Shown in pieces: positions 16,246 through 24,979 of a stretch of DNA of 64,000 nucleotides. Source of the DNA: Streptomyces griseorubiginosus. Its GTDB lineage: Bacteria > Actinomycetota > Actinomycetes > Streptomycetales > Streptomycetaceae. The DNA lies in NCBI RefSeq assembly GCF_001514195.1, contig NZ_KQ948736.1, positions 128,895-192,894 of the forward strand, in the 5' to 3' direction. Position numbers and translations under genes: made by a program. The number at the start of each line of letters is the position of its first letter. Positions within the stretch are counted from its first letter, which is position 1. The notes under the pieces are model-generated. The model searched no databases and was not told where the DNA came from. It saw nothing but the letters and a program-made list of their open reading frames with translations.

Positions 16246-17604
16246 GTGCTGGTGTCCATGAACGCTAGTGGTGACGAACAGCTCTCGGGCGACGAGCGCG
16301 GTGAACTGGCCGAGCTGAGGAAACGGGTTCATGCCCTGGAGAGCGGCGGGCCGCCCCGCGCGGCGCGGCACCACCCGTTCCGCTCGCTCGGCTCGGTCGT
16401 GCTGATCCTTCTGGCCGCGCTGCTGGCCATGCTGTCCGTCGTGGCGGTGTGGGCGAACAGCATCGTCCAGGACACGGACCGCTACGTGAAGACCGTCGGC
16501 CCGCTGGCGAGCGACCCGGATGTGCAGAAGGCGGCCACCAACCGGATCACCACCGCCGTCCTGGCCCAGATCGACGTGGACGCACTGGTGAAGCAGCTCA
16601 CCGACGCGGCCTCGGCGAAGGGCGTGCCACCGCAGGCGGCCAAGCTGCTCGGCAATCTGGACGGCCCGATCGAGAGCGGGCTCAAGCAGCTGGTCAGCGG
16701 CACCGTGGAGCGGGTGGTCAGCAGCAGTGCCTTCGAGACGGTCTGGGTGAACGGCAACCGCAGGGCGCACGCGGCGCTGGACAAGGCCCTGACCGGCCAG
16801 ACCGACGACAGCACGGTCAAGGTGGAGAACGACCAGGTCGTCGTCGACCTGGGCCCGATCGTCGCCGAGGTCAAGGACCAGCTGGTCGCCGCCGGCTTCA
16901 CGCCCGCCGCCAAGATCCCGGCCGTCCACACGAACTTCGTGGTGTTCCAGTCGAAGGACCTCGGCAAGATCAGGTCCTACGTCAGGGTGCTGGAGCTCCT
17001 CGGAGGCTGGCTGCCGGTCATCGCGCTGCTGATCGCGGCCGCGGGGGTGTACGTGGCGTTCAACCGACGGCACGCGCTGATCGGGGCTGCCCTGGCGGTC
17101 TTCGTCGCCATGGTGATCCTGGGGATCGGCCTGACCGTCTTCCGTGACGTCTACCTCAATCATCTGCCGTCCGGCGTCTCCGAGGCCGCCGCGGGCTCCG
17201 TGTACGACGCCCTGGTCAAGTTCCTGCGCGCCGGTATCCGTGCCCTCGCCGCGGTCGCCCTGTTCACCGCTGCCGGGGCCTTCCTCGCCGGGCCGTCGCG
17301 GGTCGCCGTCGTCACGCGCACCGCCTGCCGCAGGAGCATCGGCGCGCTGCGGGACGTGACGACGTCGGCGGGCCTTCGGCTCGGGGCGGTCGGGCGGTTC
17401 GTCCACCGCTTCAAGCGCTGGATCGGAGTGGTCATCCTGGTGGTCGCGGCGATCGTTCTGTTCACCTGGACCTATCCCACCACGGCGGTCGTGGTGTGGA
17501 CGGCGGTGATCACGTTGGTGGCCCTCGCGATCCGGGAGTTCCTGGACCAGGACGACTCCGCGCCGTCCTCCGGCACGGACGCCGGGGCAGCCGCCGCGCA
17601 CTGA
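16246..17604 (+). CDS. Large integral membrane protein of unknown function
   Basis: This protein of about 452 residues has a cytoplasmic N-terminus with a short coiled coil (ELAELRKRVHALES), then one transmembrane helix (SVVLILLAALLAMLSVVAVWA, residues about 50-70). A predicted extracellular domain of about 190 residues follows (QDTDRYVKTVGPLASDPDVQ...), then four or five more membrane helices from about residue 255 on. The pattern matches actinobacterial membrane proteins annotated only as hypothetical. GTG 16246 has GGAGG six bases upstream, a better ribosome site than the in-frame ATG at 16258. It is the first gene of a plus-strand run of membrane proteins. Confidence 0.8.
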   Translation: MLVSMNASGDEQLSGDERGELAELRKRVHALESGGPPRAARHHPFRSLGSVVLILLAALLAMLSVVAVWANSIVQDTDRYVKTVGPLASDPDVQKAATNRITTAVLAQIDVDALVKQLTDAASAKGVPPQAAKLLGNLDGPIESGLKQLVSGTVERVVSSSAFETVWVNGNRRAHAALDKALTGQTDDSTVKVENDQVVVDLGPIVAEVKDQLVAAGFTPAAKIPAVHTNFVVFQSKDLGKIRSYVRVLELLGGWLPVIALLIAAAGVYVAFNRRHALIGAALAVFVAMVILGIGLTVFRDVYLNHLPSGVSEAAAGSVYDALVKFLRAGIRALAAVALFTAAGAFLAGPSRVAVVTRTACRRSIGALRDVTTSAGLRLGAVGRFVHRFKRWIGVVILVVAAIVLFTWTYPTTAVVVWTAVITLVALAIREFLDQDDSAPSSGTDAGAAAAH

Positions 17605-17734
17605 CCCGGCTCGCCGGACGAACCGTCCTTGCGAACCTCACCCGTCACGGGTGATCACCGGAGCCGGATCACCCCGGATGCTCGCAGGTGAGGCGCTGAA
17701 TGCTGCCTCTCACCGGGGAAATGAGGAATCGATC

Positions 17735-18145
17735 ATGACCACGACCACGACGCACCGCCGCTCGGAAACCGCCGAGGCCGCTGCCGGCGGCCTGACGGTG
17801 TTCGCCGCCGTCCTGCTGCTCGTCTCCGGTGTCCTGGATCTCTTCCGGGGCATCATGGCCATCGCCAACGACGACGTGTTCGTGAACACACCCAACTACG
17901 TCTTCAAGTTCGACCTGACCGGCTGGGGTTGGATCCAGCTGGTCCTCGGAGTGATCGCCATGTGCGTGGGCGCGGGTCTCTTCACACGCGCCACCTGGGC
18001 CCGGGTCGCCGGGGTCGGCATCGCGGGGCTGGCGATCATCGCCAACTTCCTGTCCCTGCCGTACTACCCCGTCTGGTCGCTCACCCTGATCGCGATGTAC
18101 GGCTTCGTCATCTGGGGCCTGTGCACCGTGCGCCGGGAACGCTGA
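17735..18145 (+). CDS. Four-helix membrane protein, DUF7144-like
   Basis: The 136-residue protein has four predicted transmembrane helices: TVFAAVLLLVSGVLDLFRGI, GWIQLVLGVIAMCVGAGLF, VAGVGIAGLAIIANFLSLP and LTLIAMYGFVIWGL. The GVLDLFRGIMAIANDDVFV and FDLTGWGWIQL stretches are typical of a small actinobacterial family annotated as DUF7144, whose function is unknown. ATG 17735 was chosen because hydrophobic coding begins soon after; the frame upstream is not convincing. The ClC channel gene follows 49 bp downstream. Confidence 0.8.
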   Translation: MTTTTTHRRSETAEAAAGGLTVFAAVLLLVSGVLDLFRGIMAIANDDVFVNTPNYVFKFDLTGWGWIQLVLGVIAMCVGAGLFTRATWARVAGVGIAGLAIIANFLSLPYYPVWSLTLIAMYGFVIWGLCTVRRER

Positions 18146-18194
18146 ACGGCATACCGGCCGCCCCCGTGCCGGGGCACTGAACCCGGGAGGACCC

Positions 18195-19562
18195 ATCGCC
18201 GCACCGACGCCGGAGAGCGGCTCCGGACCCGCCGCACGGAGTCAGCCGCCGGAAGCCGACCTGCTGCGGACCATGCTGGGCCGGCCGGAGTATCGCAGGG
18301 CCCTGGTCTTCTGCGGCCTGATCGGTGTTCCGGTGGCGTTGATCGCCTTCTGGTTCCTCGTGGCGGTCCATCAGCTGGAGCAGCTGATCTGGACGGACTG
18401 GCCCAAGGACCTGGGCTGGGAGAAGGCCCCCTGGTGGTGGGCGCTGCCCCTGCTCACGCCGGCCGGTCTCGTGGTCGGCGTGGTCGCCGCCCGCTTTCCG
18501 GGCCGGGGCGGGCATGTGCCCGCGGGCGGCCTGCACTCGGGCGGCATCACGAGGAAGGCGCTGCCCGGCGTCCTGATCGCCGCTCTGGTCGGTCTGCCGC
18601 TCGGTGCCGTGCTGGGGCCCGAGGCACCCCTGATCGCCATGGGCGGCGGGCTGGCACTTCTCTTCGCGCGCCTGGCCCGGGCCCCGGAGACCGAGGCGAG
18701 CACGGCACTGCTGAGTGCGGCCGGGGCGGCGGCCGCCGTCTCCGCGCTCTTCGGGAATCCGATCGTGGGCGCGGTGCTGCTGATCGAGGTGGCCGGGGTG
18801 GGCGGCCCGCAACTGTTCGCGGTGATGCTGCCCGCACTGCTGGCCAGCGGAGTGGGCGACCTGATCTTCACCGGTTTCGTCCGCTGGACCGGCTTCGAGA
18901 CGGGGAGCCTGGACATCGGCCTGCCCACCCCGCCGCCGCTCGACTGGACGGACGTGCTGTGGGCGCTGCTGCTGGCGCCCGCCCTCGCGTTCCTCGTCCA
19001 CGGCGCGTTCGTGGGCGGACGCTTCGCGGCGCGGTTCGTGGCAGCCCGGACGGTTCGCCGCACCGCCCTCTGCGCACTGGCAGCGGCGGTCTGCATCACC
19101 CTCTACGCCGTCGCCACGGGCCGCTCCCCCGCCGAGGCGGCCCTCTCTGGAGAGTCCACCCTCTCCGATCTGGCGCGGGACCCGCACGCCTGGCCGGTGG
19201 GAGCGCTGATCGCGGTACTTGCCTTCAAGGGCCTGGCGTACGCGCTGTGTCTGGGCAGTCTGCGCGGTGGCCCGGTCTTTCCGGCCCTGTTCCTGGGTGG
19301 AGCGTCCGGGGTGCTGCTGGCGCCGCTGCCGGGTCTGGGGCTGGTGCCGGCGATGGCGGTCGGCATGGCGGCCTCGGTGACCGCGGCCCTGCGCCTGCCC
19401 GTGAGCAGCGTCGTCCTGGTCGTGCTCCTGCTGGGCAACGTGGACACGGTGGCGCTGGTCGTGCTGGCCGCGGTCATGTCCTTCGTGCTGGTCCAGCGGC
19501 TGCCTCAGGGCCCGGCCGTCCCTGCGGCAGGTGAGCGGCCGAGCGACCCGGCGCCGGACTGA
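18195..19562 (+). CDS. ClC-family chloride channel/transporter, probable ATC start
   Basis: The protein is about 455 residues with 10-12 membrane helices of the ClC family, which moves chloride, often in exchange for protons. ClC motifs are GPEAPLIAMGGG (the gating-glutamate region) near residue 145, ALFGNPIVGAVLL, and GGPVFPALFLGGASG near 360. The start is odd. A strong GGGAGGACC site (18185-18193) is followed by ATC at 18195 in frame, and no ATG, GTG or TTG occurs in frame until ATG 18273, which has no ribosome site. Either ATC is the initiation codon, or 18273 is used poorly, or an ATG has mutated or been misread. The 3' end converges on the YihY gene with a 16-bp gap. Confidence 0.85.
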   Translation: MAAPTPESGSGPAARSQPPEADLLRTMLGRPEYRRALVFCGLIGVPVALIAFWFLVAVHQLEQLIWTDWPKDLGWEKAPWWWALPLLTPAGLVVGVVAARFPGRGGHVPAGGLHSGGITRKALPGVLIAALVGLPLGAVLGPEAPLIAMGGGLALLFARLARAPETEASTALLSAAGAAAAVSALFGNPIVGAVLLIEVAGVGGPQLFAVMLPALLASGVGDLIFTGFVRWTGFETGSLDIGLPTPPPLDWTDVLWALLLAPALAFLVHGAFVGGRFAARFVAARTVRRTALCALAAAVCITLYAVATGRSPAEAALSGESTLSDLARDPHAWPVGALIAVLAFKGLAYALCLGSLRGGPVFPALFLGGASGVLLAPLPGLGLVPAMAVGMAASVTAALRLPVSSVVLVVLLLGNVDTVALVVLAAVMSFVLVQRLPQGPAVPAAGERPSDPAPD

Positions 19563-19578
19563 CGCCCTGTGCGGGTGG

Positions 19579-20538
19579 TCACGGGGGTGAGCTGCCGCGC
19601 GCCGCGTTCCTCGTCGGCGGGTCCGGCGGTTCGGGTGTGCCCAGACGGCGGACGGCCCAGGGTTCCCGGGCGATGACCGCGCCGGCCGTGAGGCACAGGG
19701 TCGCGACCACGCAGAGCGTGATGAGCCAGGACAACAGCGTGAAGACGGCACCCAGGGAGCCGTACTTCGCCAGGCTGTGGTTGAGGGCCCGGGGGACGTA
19801 CAGCGAGGCGGTGGAGGTGACGACGGTCAGGGCCGCCCCGGTCAGCACCGCACCCGGCAGCAGCGGACGCCAGGGCACGCGTGCGACCAGCAGCAGATGC
19901 TGCGTCCACCACCAGATGCCGACCTCCGCGACCAGCAGCAGGGGCACGCCGAGCCACAGGCCGAGGCCGAAGCCGTTGCGCAGGGTGCCCTGTACGGCGA
20001 ACATGCCCAGCCAGGTCGCGATCCAGGCGATCCAGCGCCAGGCGGCCACCCGCGCGCTCGCCTTGGGCAGGCTCCAGGCGCGCTGGCACAGCCGCTGCAT
20101 GGCGCGGCTGCACGCGGTGGCCGAAAGGAGCACCATCAGCCCGCCGACGACGCCCGTGGTCTGGCGCAGCTCGTCGGACGGTTCGTCGGTGCCCTGGAGG
20201 ACCTTGTTGAGTTCGGCGTTGGCGCTTCCCGTCAGTCCGAAGGCGTCGTGCAGGGACGTGACGAACTGGTCGCGCAGCCACTGCGGGGCGATGGAGGCCA
20301 CCACGAACAGCAGGGGGACGGCCGTGAGGAACGTCTGGGCGGCGAGGCGGGTCGCGGAGTCGAACACGTTCACCGAGATCAGGTGCGACAGCAGATGCGT
20401 GAGCACGGGGAACCGGTCCTCGGTCCGGGTGCGCAGGTCCATCAGGCGGGACCGCGTCGAGGCGGCACGCTCCCGCACTGCTGTCCGGCGGGAAGGACGG
20501 CCCGGGCGCCTTCTTCCGGTCCCTTTCCCTGGCTGCAT
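19579..20538 (-). CDS. YihY/BrkB-family inner-membrane protein
   Basis: The 319-residue protein is of the YihY/virulence factor BrkB family, once misnamed RNase BN. It has six predicted membrane helices, among them AAQTFLTAVPLLFVVASIAP, GGLMVLLSATACSRAMQRL and YGSLGAVFTLLSWLITLCVV; the last carries the family's YGSLGAVFxLL signature. The function is not established. The start at ATG 20538 gives a basic N-terminus ahead of the first helix; an ATG at 20346-20348 region is too internal. It converges with the ClC gene. Confidence 0.85.
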   Translation of the reverse strand: MQPGKGTGRRRPGRPSRRTAVRERAASTRSRLMDLRTRTEDRFPVLTHLLSHLISVNVFDSATRLAAQTFLTAVPLLFVVASIAPQWLRDQFVTSLHDAFGLTGSANAELNKVLQGTDEPSDELRQTTGVVGGLMVLLSATACSRAMQRLCQRAWSLPKASARVAAWRWIAWIATWLGMFAVQGTLRNGFGLGLWLGVPLLLVAEVGIWWWTQHLLLVARVPWRPLLPGAVLTGAALTVVTSTASLYVPRALNHSLAKYGSLGAVFTLLSWLITLCVVATLCLTAGAVIAREPWAVRRLGTPEPPDPPTRNAARGSSPP

Positions 20539-20777
20539 GCTGCCAGGGTGCCCGCTGTCGCGGCCGTCCGGCCCCGGCAGGTGTACGGCACAGGGCCGGA
20601 TGGGCCAAGAAACTCGCGCGAAGAGGTGCGCCGGCACGTTCTGGTCACGGGGCCGGTGAGCCCCTGCGCGGACCGGCTTCAGGGTCGACGAATGGTGCGG
20701 CGCCGGACGGACGGGGAGACTGGAGGCATGGTCGAACGTCGAGCCGTGGCCGGACGCGCACTGCCGCGCGGGGGACT

Positions 20778-21458
20778 GTGATGGTGCTCGACCTGGTGGT
20801 CATCGGTCTCGCGATCACCGTCTTCCCCCTGTCGGTGACCGCGTTCGTGCTGGTCCTGTCGACGCGCGGCGGAGTGTGGAAAGGCCTGGTCTTCATCCTG
20901 GCCTGGCTCGCCTGCTTCGTGGCCGTCATCGCCGCCGTACTGCTCACCACCGGCGGCAAACCGCCCGCTCCCCACTCCCCGCCCTCCACCGCCTCGTCCG
21001 CCGTCAAGCTGGCCATCGGCGTGGGGCTCGTCGGCTACGGCTGGTACCGGCACCGGTCCCGGCGCAGGAAGCGTGCGGGGGCCGCCCCCTCCTCGGGCCG
21101 GCACAAGTCCTCCGGCGGACTGATGGCACGACTCGACCGGATCTCCCTGTGGACGGCTGCGGGACTGGGTCCGCTGCTCCAGCCGTGGGGGCTCGTGGCG
21201 GCGGGCGCGGCGACGGTGGTCAGCGCGGACCTGTCCCACACCTCCTCCTACCTGGCCCTGTTCGGATACGTCCTCCTCGCCACGAGCAGTCTGCTGGCGA
21301 TGGAGATCTACATGACGTTCGCCCCGGACTCCGCCGGAGTACGCCTGGACAAGCTCCGCGTCTGGATCACGACTCACCAGGAGCAGGCGCTGGTGACTGT
21401 GGCACTGGTGGCCGGATTGTTCCTGGTCAGCAGAAGCATCGCGCAGTTGACGTCCTGA
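20778..21458 (+). CDS. GAP-family (Sap-like) membrane protein
   Basis: The 226-residue protein has about six membrane helices and resembles the GAP/Sap (sulfolipid-addressing protein) family of actinomycetes, which includes mycobacterial proteins needed to export cell-wall glycolipids. It has the characteristic start (LDLVVIGLAITVFPLSVTAFVLVLSTRGG), a basic loop (RHRSRRRKRAG) in the middle and two C-terminal helices. GTG 20778 begins a GTG-ATG-GTG run, so the exact start is uncertain by one or two codons. It is divergent from the YihY gene across a 239-bp gap in which I see no clear element. Confidence 0.75.
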   Translation: MMVLDLVVIGLAITVFPLSVTAFVLVLSTRGGVWKGLVFILAWLACFVAVIAAVLLTTGGKPPAPHSPPSTASSAVKLAIGVGLVGYGWYRHRSRRRKRAGAAPSSGRHKSSGGLMARLDRISLWTAAGLGPLLQPWGLVAAGAATVVSADLSHTSSYLALFGYVLLATSSLLAMEIYMTFAPDSAGVRLDKLRVWITTHQEQALVTVALVAGLFLVSRSIAQLTS

Positions 21459-21518
21459 GCCGTACCTGACAGCCCGTAGCATCGGCCGAGAAGCCTCCGG
21501 CCGACAGGGAGACAGCGC

Positions 21519-21887
21519 GTGATCAGCGGATACGTCATCGGTGAGAGCCTCAGGCCGGGAGCGGTGCTCGAGCCGTACGGACTGCGGCTGCGGAAGATCA
21601 GCAGGGTGGAGGTCGGCGGTGCCGCCGAGGGGCAGCCGTCCGTGTGGACGCTCGTCGAGTGGGAGAGCGACGGCGAGGACGTGGACGCGCTCGCGGACGC
21701 GCTCGCCGGGGTGCTGGCGCCCGAACTCGGCTGGTACACCGACTTCGTCGTCGGCGACGAGCGGGTGGTCGTGTTCGCGGACAAGGTGTGCCGCTATCGG
21801 CGCGGTGATGCGGCGGGCCGCGCCGAAGCGGTTGCGTACGGCAGGTCGGTGGGGACTCCGGGGCATCAGCTCGACTGGCCGGAGTGA
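21519..21887 (+). CDS. Conserved-looking small protein of unknown function
   Basis: The 122-residue acidic protein has no signal peptide or membrane segment. I do not recognise a named family. It begins MISGYVIGESLRPGAVLEPYG and has alternating strands and helices (SVWTLVEWESDGEDVDALADALA, YTDFVVGDERVVVFADKVCR). GTG 21519 is preceded by a good GGGAG site, and codon usage is normal. It converges on the remnant of a flavin monooxygenase gene, whose recognisable homology ends within a few bases of this stop codon. Confidence 0.7.
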   Translation: MISGYVIGESLRPGAVLEPYGLRLRKISRVEVGGAAEGQPSVWTLVEWESDGEDVDALADALAGVLAPELGWYTDFVVGDERVVVFADKVCRYRRGDAAGRAEAVAYGRSVGTPGHQLDWPE

Positions 21888-22157
21888 ACCCTCCTGGGGT
21901 CGAGCAGGCTCAGGGTCGTCACCACGGTGAAGAGGCGGATGCGCCGGGTCAGGGCGGCGATGTGGGCGAGGACGACGGTCGGCGAGGAGGAGAGGAACGG
22001 CCGCTCGTGCCGCTCCCCCACGCCGAAGCCGTCGAAGCCCGGCCTCTCGGCGAGCACGGTCTTGTCGATGAACTTACGGAAGGTCGTGCGTCGGCTTCCG
22101 CACGCCCGTGACCGGATCCGGCCGGTGCACGATCAGGGTGATCGCGAGGAACTTCAC
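21888..22157 (-). pseudogene. Remnant of an LLM-class flavin-dependent monooxygenase
   Basis: The fragment begins at GTG 22157, overlapping the TGA of the preceding monooxygenase (GTGA), and reads KFLAITLIVHRPDPVTG, a typical start of bacterial luciferase-like oxidoreductases. After THDLP it hits TAA (22074-22076). The homology continues in another frame with KFIDKTVLAERPGFDGFGVG and SSPTVVLAHIAALTRRIRLF, and stops after LSLLDPRRV. A deletion of about two bases near 22080 explains the shift. About 75% of a normal 350-residue protein is missing. This was probably the third monooxygenase of the sulfur operon. Confidence 0.75.
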
Positions 22158-23530
22158 GACGCCGCCCGCTGCTCGCCCCGAGCTTCGTCGGGGTGTGCGA
22201 GGCCGAGGTGGTGGCGCAGGGTCGGGCCCTCGTAGTCGGTGCGGAAGACGCCCTGTTCCTGGAGGAGCGGGACGACCTTGTCGGCGAAGGTGTCGAGGCC
22301 GGTCGGGGTGATGTGCGGGACGAGGATGAAGCCGTCGCTCGCGTCGGCCTGCACGTACTCGTTGATGGTGCGGGCGATGGTCTCGGGCGAGCCGATGAAG
22401 TTCTGCCGGTTGCCGGTGTTGATGACCAGGTCGCGGATGGACCACTTGTTGGCCTCGGCCAGCTCGCGCCACTCGCGGGCGGTGGCCAGCGGGTCCCGGT
22501 ACATCCGCACTTGAGCACGGCCCTTGGAGATGTGGTTGTCGCTGACGTCCGGGTCGATGTCGGGGAGCGGTCCTTCGGGGTCGTACCTGGACAGGTCCCG
22601 GTTCCAGACGAACTCCAGGTGCTTGAGCGCGGTGGCGCCGCTGACCTGCTGGCGGCGGACGGTCCGGGCCAGCTCCTCGGCCTCGGCGTCGGTGTCGGCG
22701 AGCGCGAAGGAGGCGGCGGGCAGGATCAGCAACTGGTCTTGGCGGCGGCCGTACTTGGCGAGGCGGTTCTTGACGTCGGTGTAGAACGCCTGGCCCTCCT
22801 TGAGGGTGGCGTACCGGCTGAAGATGGCGTCGGCCGAGGAGGCGGCGAACTCGCGGCCCTCGTCGGAGTCACCCGCCTGGAAGATCACCGGGCGGCCCTG
22901 CGGGGAGCGCGGCACGTTGAACTGCCCGTGGATGTCGAAGTGCTGTCCGGTGTGGACGAAGGAGCCGGCCTTGGCATCCCGCAGGAACACGCCGGAGGCC
23001 TGGTCGGCGAGGATCTCGTCGCCCTGCCAGGAGTCGAAGAGCTCCTGGGTGGTGGCGAGGAACTCCTTGGCGCGGGAGTAGCGCTCCTGCTGCGGCAGGA
23101 AGCCGCCGCGGCGGAAGTTCTCGCCGGTGAAGGCGTCCCAGGAGGTGACGACGTTCCAGGCGGAGCGGCCGCCGGAGAGGTGGTCGAGGCTGGCGAACTG
23201 GCGGGCCACCTCGTAGGGCTCGTTGAAGGTGGAGTTGATGGTGCCGGTCAGCCCGAGGTGCTCGGTGACGGCGGCGAGCGCGGCGAGGATCGTGAAGGTG
23301 TCCGGGCGGCCGACGACGTCCAAGTCGTAGATTTTTCCGCCCTGTTCGCGCAGGCGCAGGCCCTCGGCGAGGAACAGGAAGTCGAACTTGGCGCGTTCGG
23401 CGGTCTTCGCGAAGTGGGCGAAGGAGCTGAACTCGATATGGCTGCCGGCCTCGGGGTCGCTCCACACGGTGGTGTTGTTGACGCCGGGGAAGTGCGCGGC
23501 CAGGTGGATCTGCTTCAGGGGCTTGGACAT
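22154..23530 (-). CDS. NtaA/SnaA/DszA-family FMNH2-dependent monooxygenase
   Basis: The 458-residue enzyme is a two-component flavin monooxygenase of the luciferase-like superfamily, NtaA/SnaA/SoxA(DszA) subfamily, whose members attack organosulfur and aminopolycarboxylate compounds using reduced flavin from a partner reductase. Family features are KFDFLFLAEGLRLRE near residue 50, LTGTINSTFNEPYEVARQFASLDHLSGGRSAWNVVTS near 95-130, and PQGRPVIFQAGDSDEGREFAA near 220. The length is normal. ATG 23530 starts 20 bp after the previous stop, so the gene is in an operon with the other monooxygenase. The cysteine-type leader upstream suggests a sulfur-scavenging role. The flavin reductase is not in this window. 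Confidence 0.88.
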   Translation of the reverse strand: MSKPLKQIHLAAHFPGVNNTTVWSDPEAGSHIEFSSFAHFAKTAERAKFDFLFLAEGLRLREQGGKIYDLDVVGRPDTFTILAALAAVTEHLGLTGTINSTFNEPYEVARQFASLDHLSGGRSAWNVVTSWDAFTGENFRRGGFLPQQERYSRAKEFLATTQELFDSWQGDEILADQASGVFLRDAKAGSFVHTGQHFDIHGQFNVPRSPQGRPVIFQAGDSDEGREFAASSADAIFSRYATLKEGQAFYTDVKNRLAKYGRRQDQLLILPAASFALADTDAEAEELARTVRRQQVSGATALKHLEFVWNRDLSRYDPEGPLPDIDPDVSDNHISKGRAQVRMYRDPLATAREWRELAEANKWSIRDLVINTGNRQNFIGSPETIARTINEYVQADASDGFILVPHITPTGLDTFADKVVPLLQEQGVFRTDYEGPTLRHHLGLAHPDEARGEQRAAS

Positions 23531-23550
23531 GGGTGCGGGATCCCTCCGGC

Positions 23551-24750
23551 TCAGGCGGACGCGGCGGCGTAGCGGTTGGCGGGGCGGGCGAGGCCCAGCA
23601 GGCCGCGCAGGGTGTCGGCCTCGTAGGCGGTGCGGAAGGCGTTCCGGCGCTGGAGTTCGGGGACCAGGCCGCGGGTGATGGCGGGGAGGTCGTGACCGAG
23701 GACGGCGGGCCGCAGCCGGAATCCGGTGAGCCCGGTGGCCTGGAACTCGACCAGGAGGTCGGCGAGTTGGGCCGGTGTGCCGGTGAAGACCCGGGCGTCG
23801 CTGGTGAACGGCTCCCCGGCGAGCGTGTCGAGGCGGTCCCGGCGGGCGGCGGCCGCGGCCGGGTCCTCGTCGAGGAAGACGACGAGGTCGCCGAAAATGT
23901 GCAGGGGCTCGCCCTCGCGGCCGGCGGCCGACTGCTCGTCGCGGATCTCGGTGACGATCGCGCGCGCCTGGTCGGTGTCGTGCGGGGTGATGTAGCCGAC
24001 GTCGGCCTGCCGGGCGATGAGCCGGTACGGGACCGTCTGGTGGCCGAGGGCGGTGACGAGCGGCTGGCCCTGCGGGGGCCGGGGCGTGATGGAGGGGCCC
24101 TTGACGCTGAAGTGCCGGCCCTCGAAGTCGATGTAGTGCAGCTTGTCCCGGTCGATGAAGCGGCCGGTGGCGGCGTCGCGGATCTCGGCGTCGTCCTCCC
24201 AGCTGTCCCACAGGCGGCGGACGGCCTCCACCCAGTCGGCGGCCTCGTCGAGGAGGTCGGTGACCAGGTCCTGGGTCCGGGGGCTGTCGTAGGCCTCGAT
24301 CGCGGGGATGGTGCGGCGGCCGAAGTGTGCGGCCTCGTTGGGGCGGGCGGTGATCTGGACGCGTACGCCCGCGCGGCCGGTGCTGACGTAGTCGAGGGTC
24401 GCGATGGCCTTGGAGAGGTGGAACGGCTCGGTGTGGGTGACCACCGCCGTGGGGACCAGGCCTATGTGCCGGGTGAGCGGCGCGATGCGTGAGGCGATCA
24501 GCACGGCGTCGAGGCGGCCGCGGACCTGGTCGGTGCGCTCGTCCGGGTCGAGGAAGTGGCTGGACTGCGGGCCGAGTCCGTCCTCGATGGTGACGAAGTC
24601 GAGCTGGCCGTGTTCGGCCTCGACGACCAGGTCGGCCCAGTATCCGGCGGTGAACAGCTCACGCGGCCGGGCCACCGGCTCACGCCAGGAGGCGGGGTGC
24701 CAGCCGGTGCCGTCGAGGGCGACGGCGAGGTGCAGAGAAGAGGGGGACAC
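23551..24750 (-). CDS. LLM-class flavin-dependent monooxygenase
   Basis: The 399-residue protein is a luciferase-like FMN-dependent oxidoreductase. Visible blocks are LHLAVALDGTGWHP at the start, LDFVTIEDGLGPQ near residue 50, IASRIAPLTRHIGLVPTAVVTHTEPFHLSKAIATLDYVSTGRAGVRVQITA near 80-130, and GQPLVTALGHQTVPYRLIARQADVGYI near 220. It differs from the neighbouring NtaA-type enzyme and probably oxidises a different sulfur compound or a second step. GTG 24750 is preceded by AGGAAGG. It is the first structural gene after the leader peptide at 24837-24923 and is followed closely by the second monooxygenase. Confidence 0.87.
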   Translation of the reverse strand: MSPSSLHLAVALDGTGWHPASWREPVARPRELFTAGYWADLVVEAEHGQLDFVTIEDGLGPQSSHFLDPDERTDQVRGRLDAVLIASRIAPLTRHIGLVPTAVVTHTEPFHLSKAIATLDYVSTGRAGVRVQITARPNEAAHFGRRTIPAIEAYDSPRTQDLVTDLLDEAADWVEAVRRLWDSWEDDAEIRDAATGRFIDRDKLHYIDFEGRHFSVKGPSITPRPPQGQPLVTALGHQTVPYRLIARQADVGYITPHDTDQARAIVTEIRDEQSAAGREGEPLHIFGDLVVFLDEDPAAAAARRDRLDTLAGEPFTSDARVFTGTPAQLADLLVEFQATGLTGFRLRPAVLGHDLPAITRGLVPELQRRNAFRTAYEADTLRGLLGLARPANRYAAASA

Positions 24751-24836
24751 GAGGGGTGCCTTCCTGGAGGTCCGTACGAGAGGGGCCGGCCCGCGCGAGG
24801 ACGGCGCAGGGCACGGCGGCTGAGGAGGGTGACGGG

Positions 24837-24923
24837 TCAGGAACAACAGAGCGCGGTGGACACGCGCAGCAGATCGATGTGCGGCCGGGAGTGGAGACGG
24901 GCGGAGCGAAGCGTCCTGGTCAC
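24837..24923 (-). CDS. Putative cysteine-attenuation leader peptide (HIDLLRV type)
   Basis: A 28-residue peptide begins MTRTLRSARLHSRPHIDLLR and ends VSTALCCS. The HIDLLRV-S-ALC core defines the actinobacterial 'putative leader peptide' family found before sulfur-metabolism genes. The tandem cysteines near the end fit ribosome stalling when cysteinyl-tRNA is short, as shown for cysteine-responsive leaders in mycobacteria. GTG 24923 has GGGAGGGG about nine bases upstream. It lies 86 bp before the monooxygenase operon. Confidence 0.8.
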   Translation of the reverse strand: MTRTLRSARLHSRPHIDLLRVSTALCCS

Positions 24924-24979
24924 GCCCGTCACCCCCTCCCTCTGGACGCACGAGGGCGCCCGGCGGATCTCGTCGTGAG

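Noticed and set aside
17639-17653. Terminator hairpin after the large membrane protein gene
   Set aside because: CACCCGT-c-ACGGGTG leaves a one-base loop, so the effective stem is only about 5 bp, too weak to claim.
24837-24923. RiPP (lanthipeptide-like) precursor because of the Cys-rich end
   Set aside because: The conserved HIDLLRV core, position before sulfur genes and absence of modification enzymes fit a cysteine-attenuation leader.
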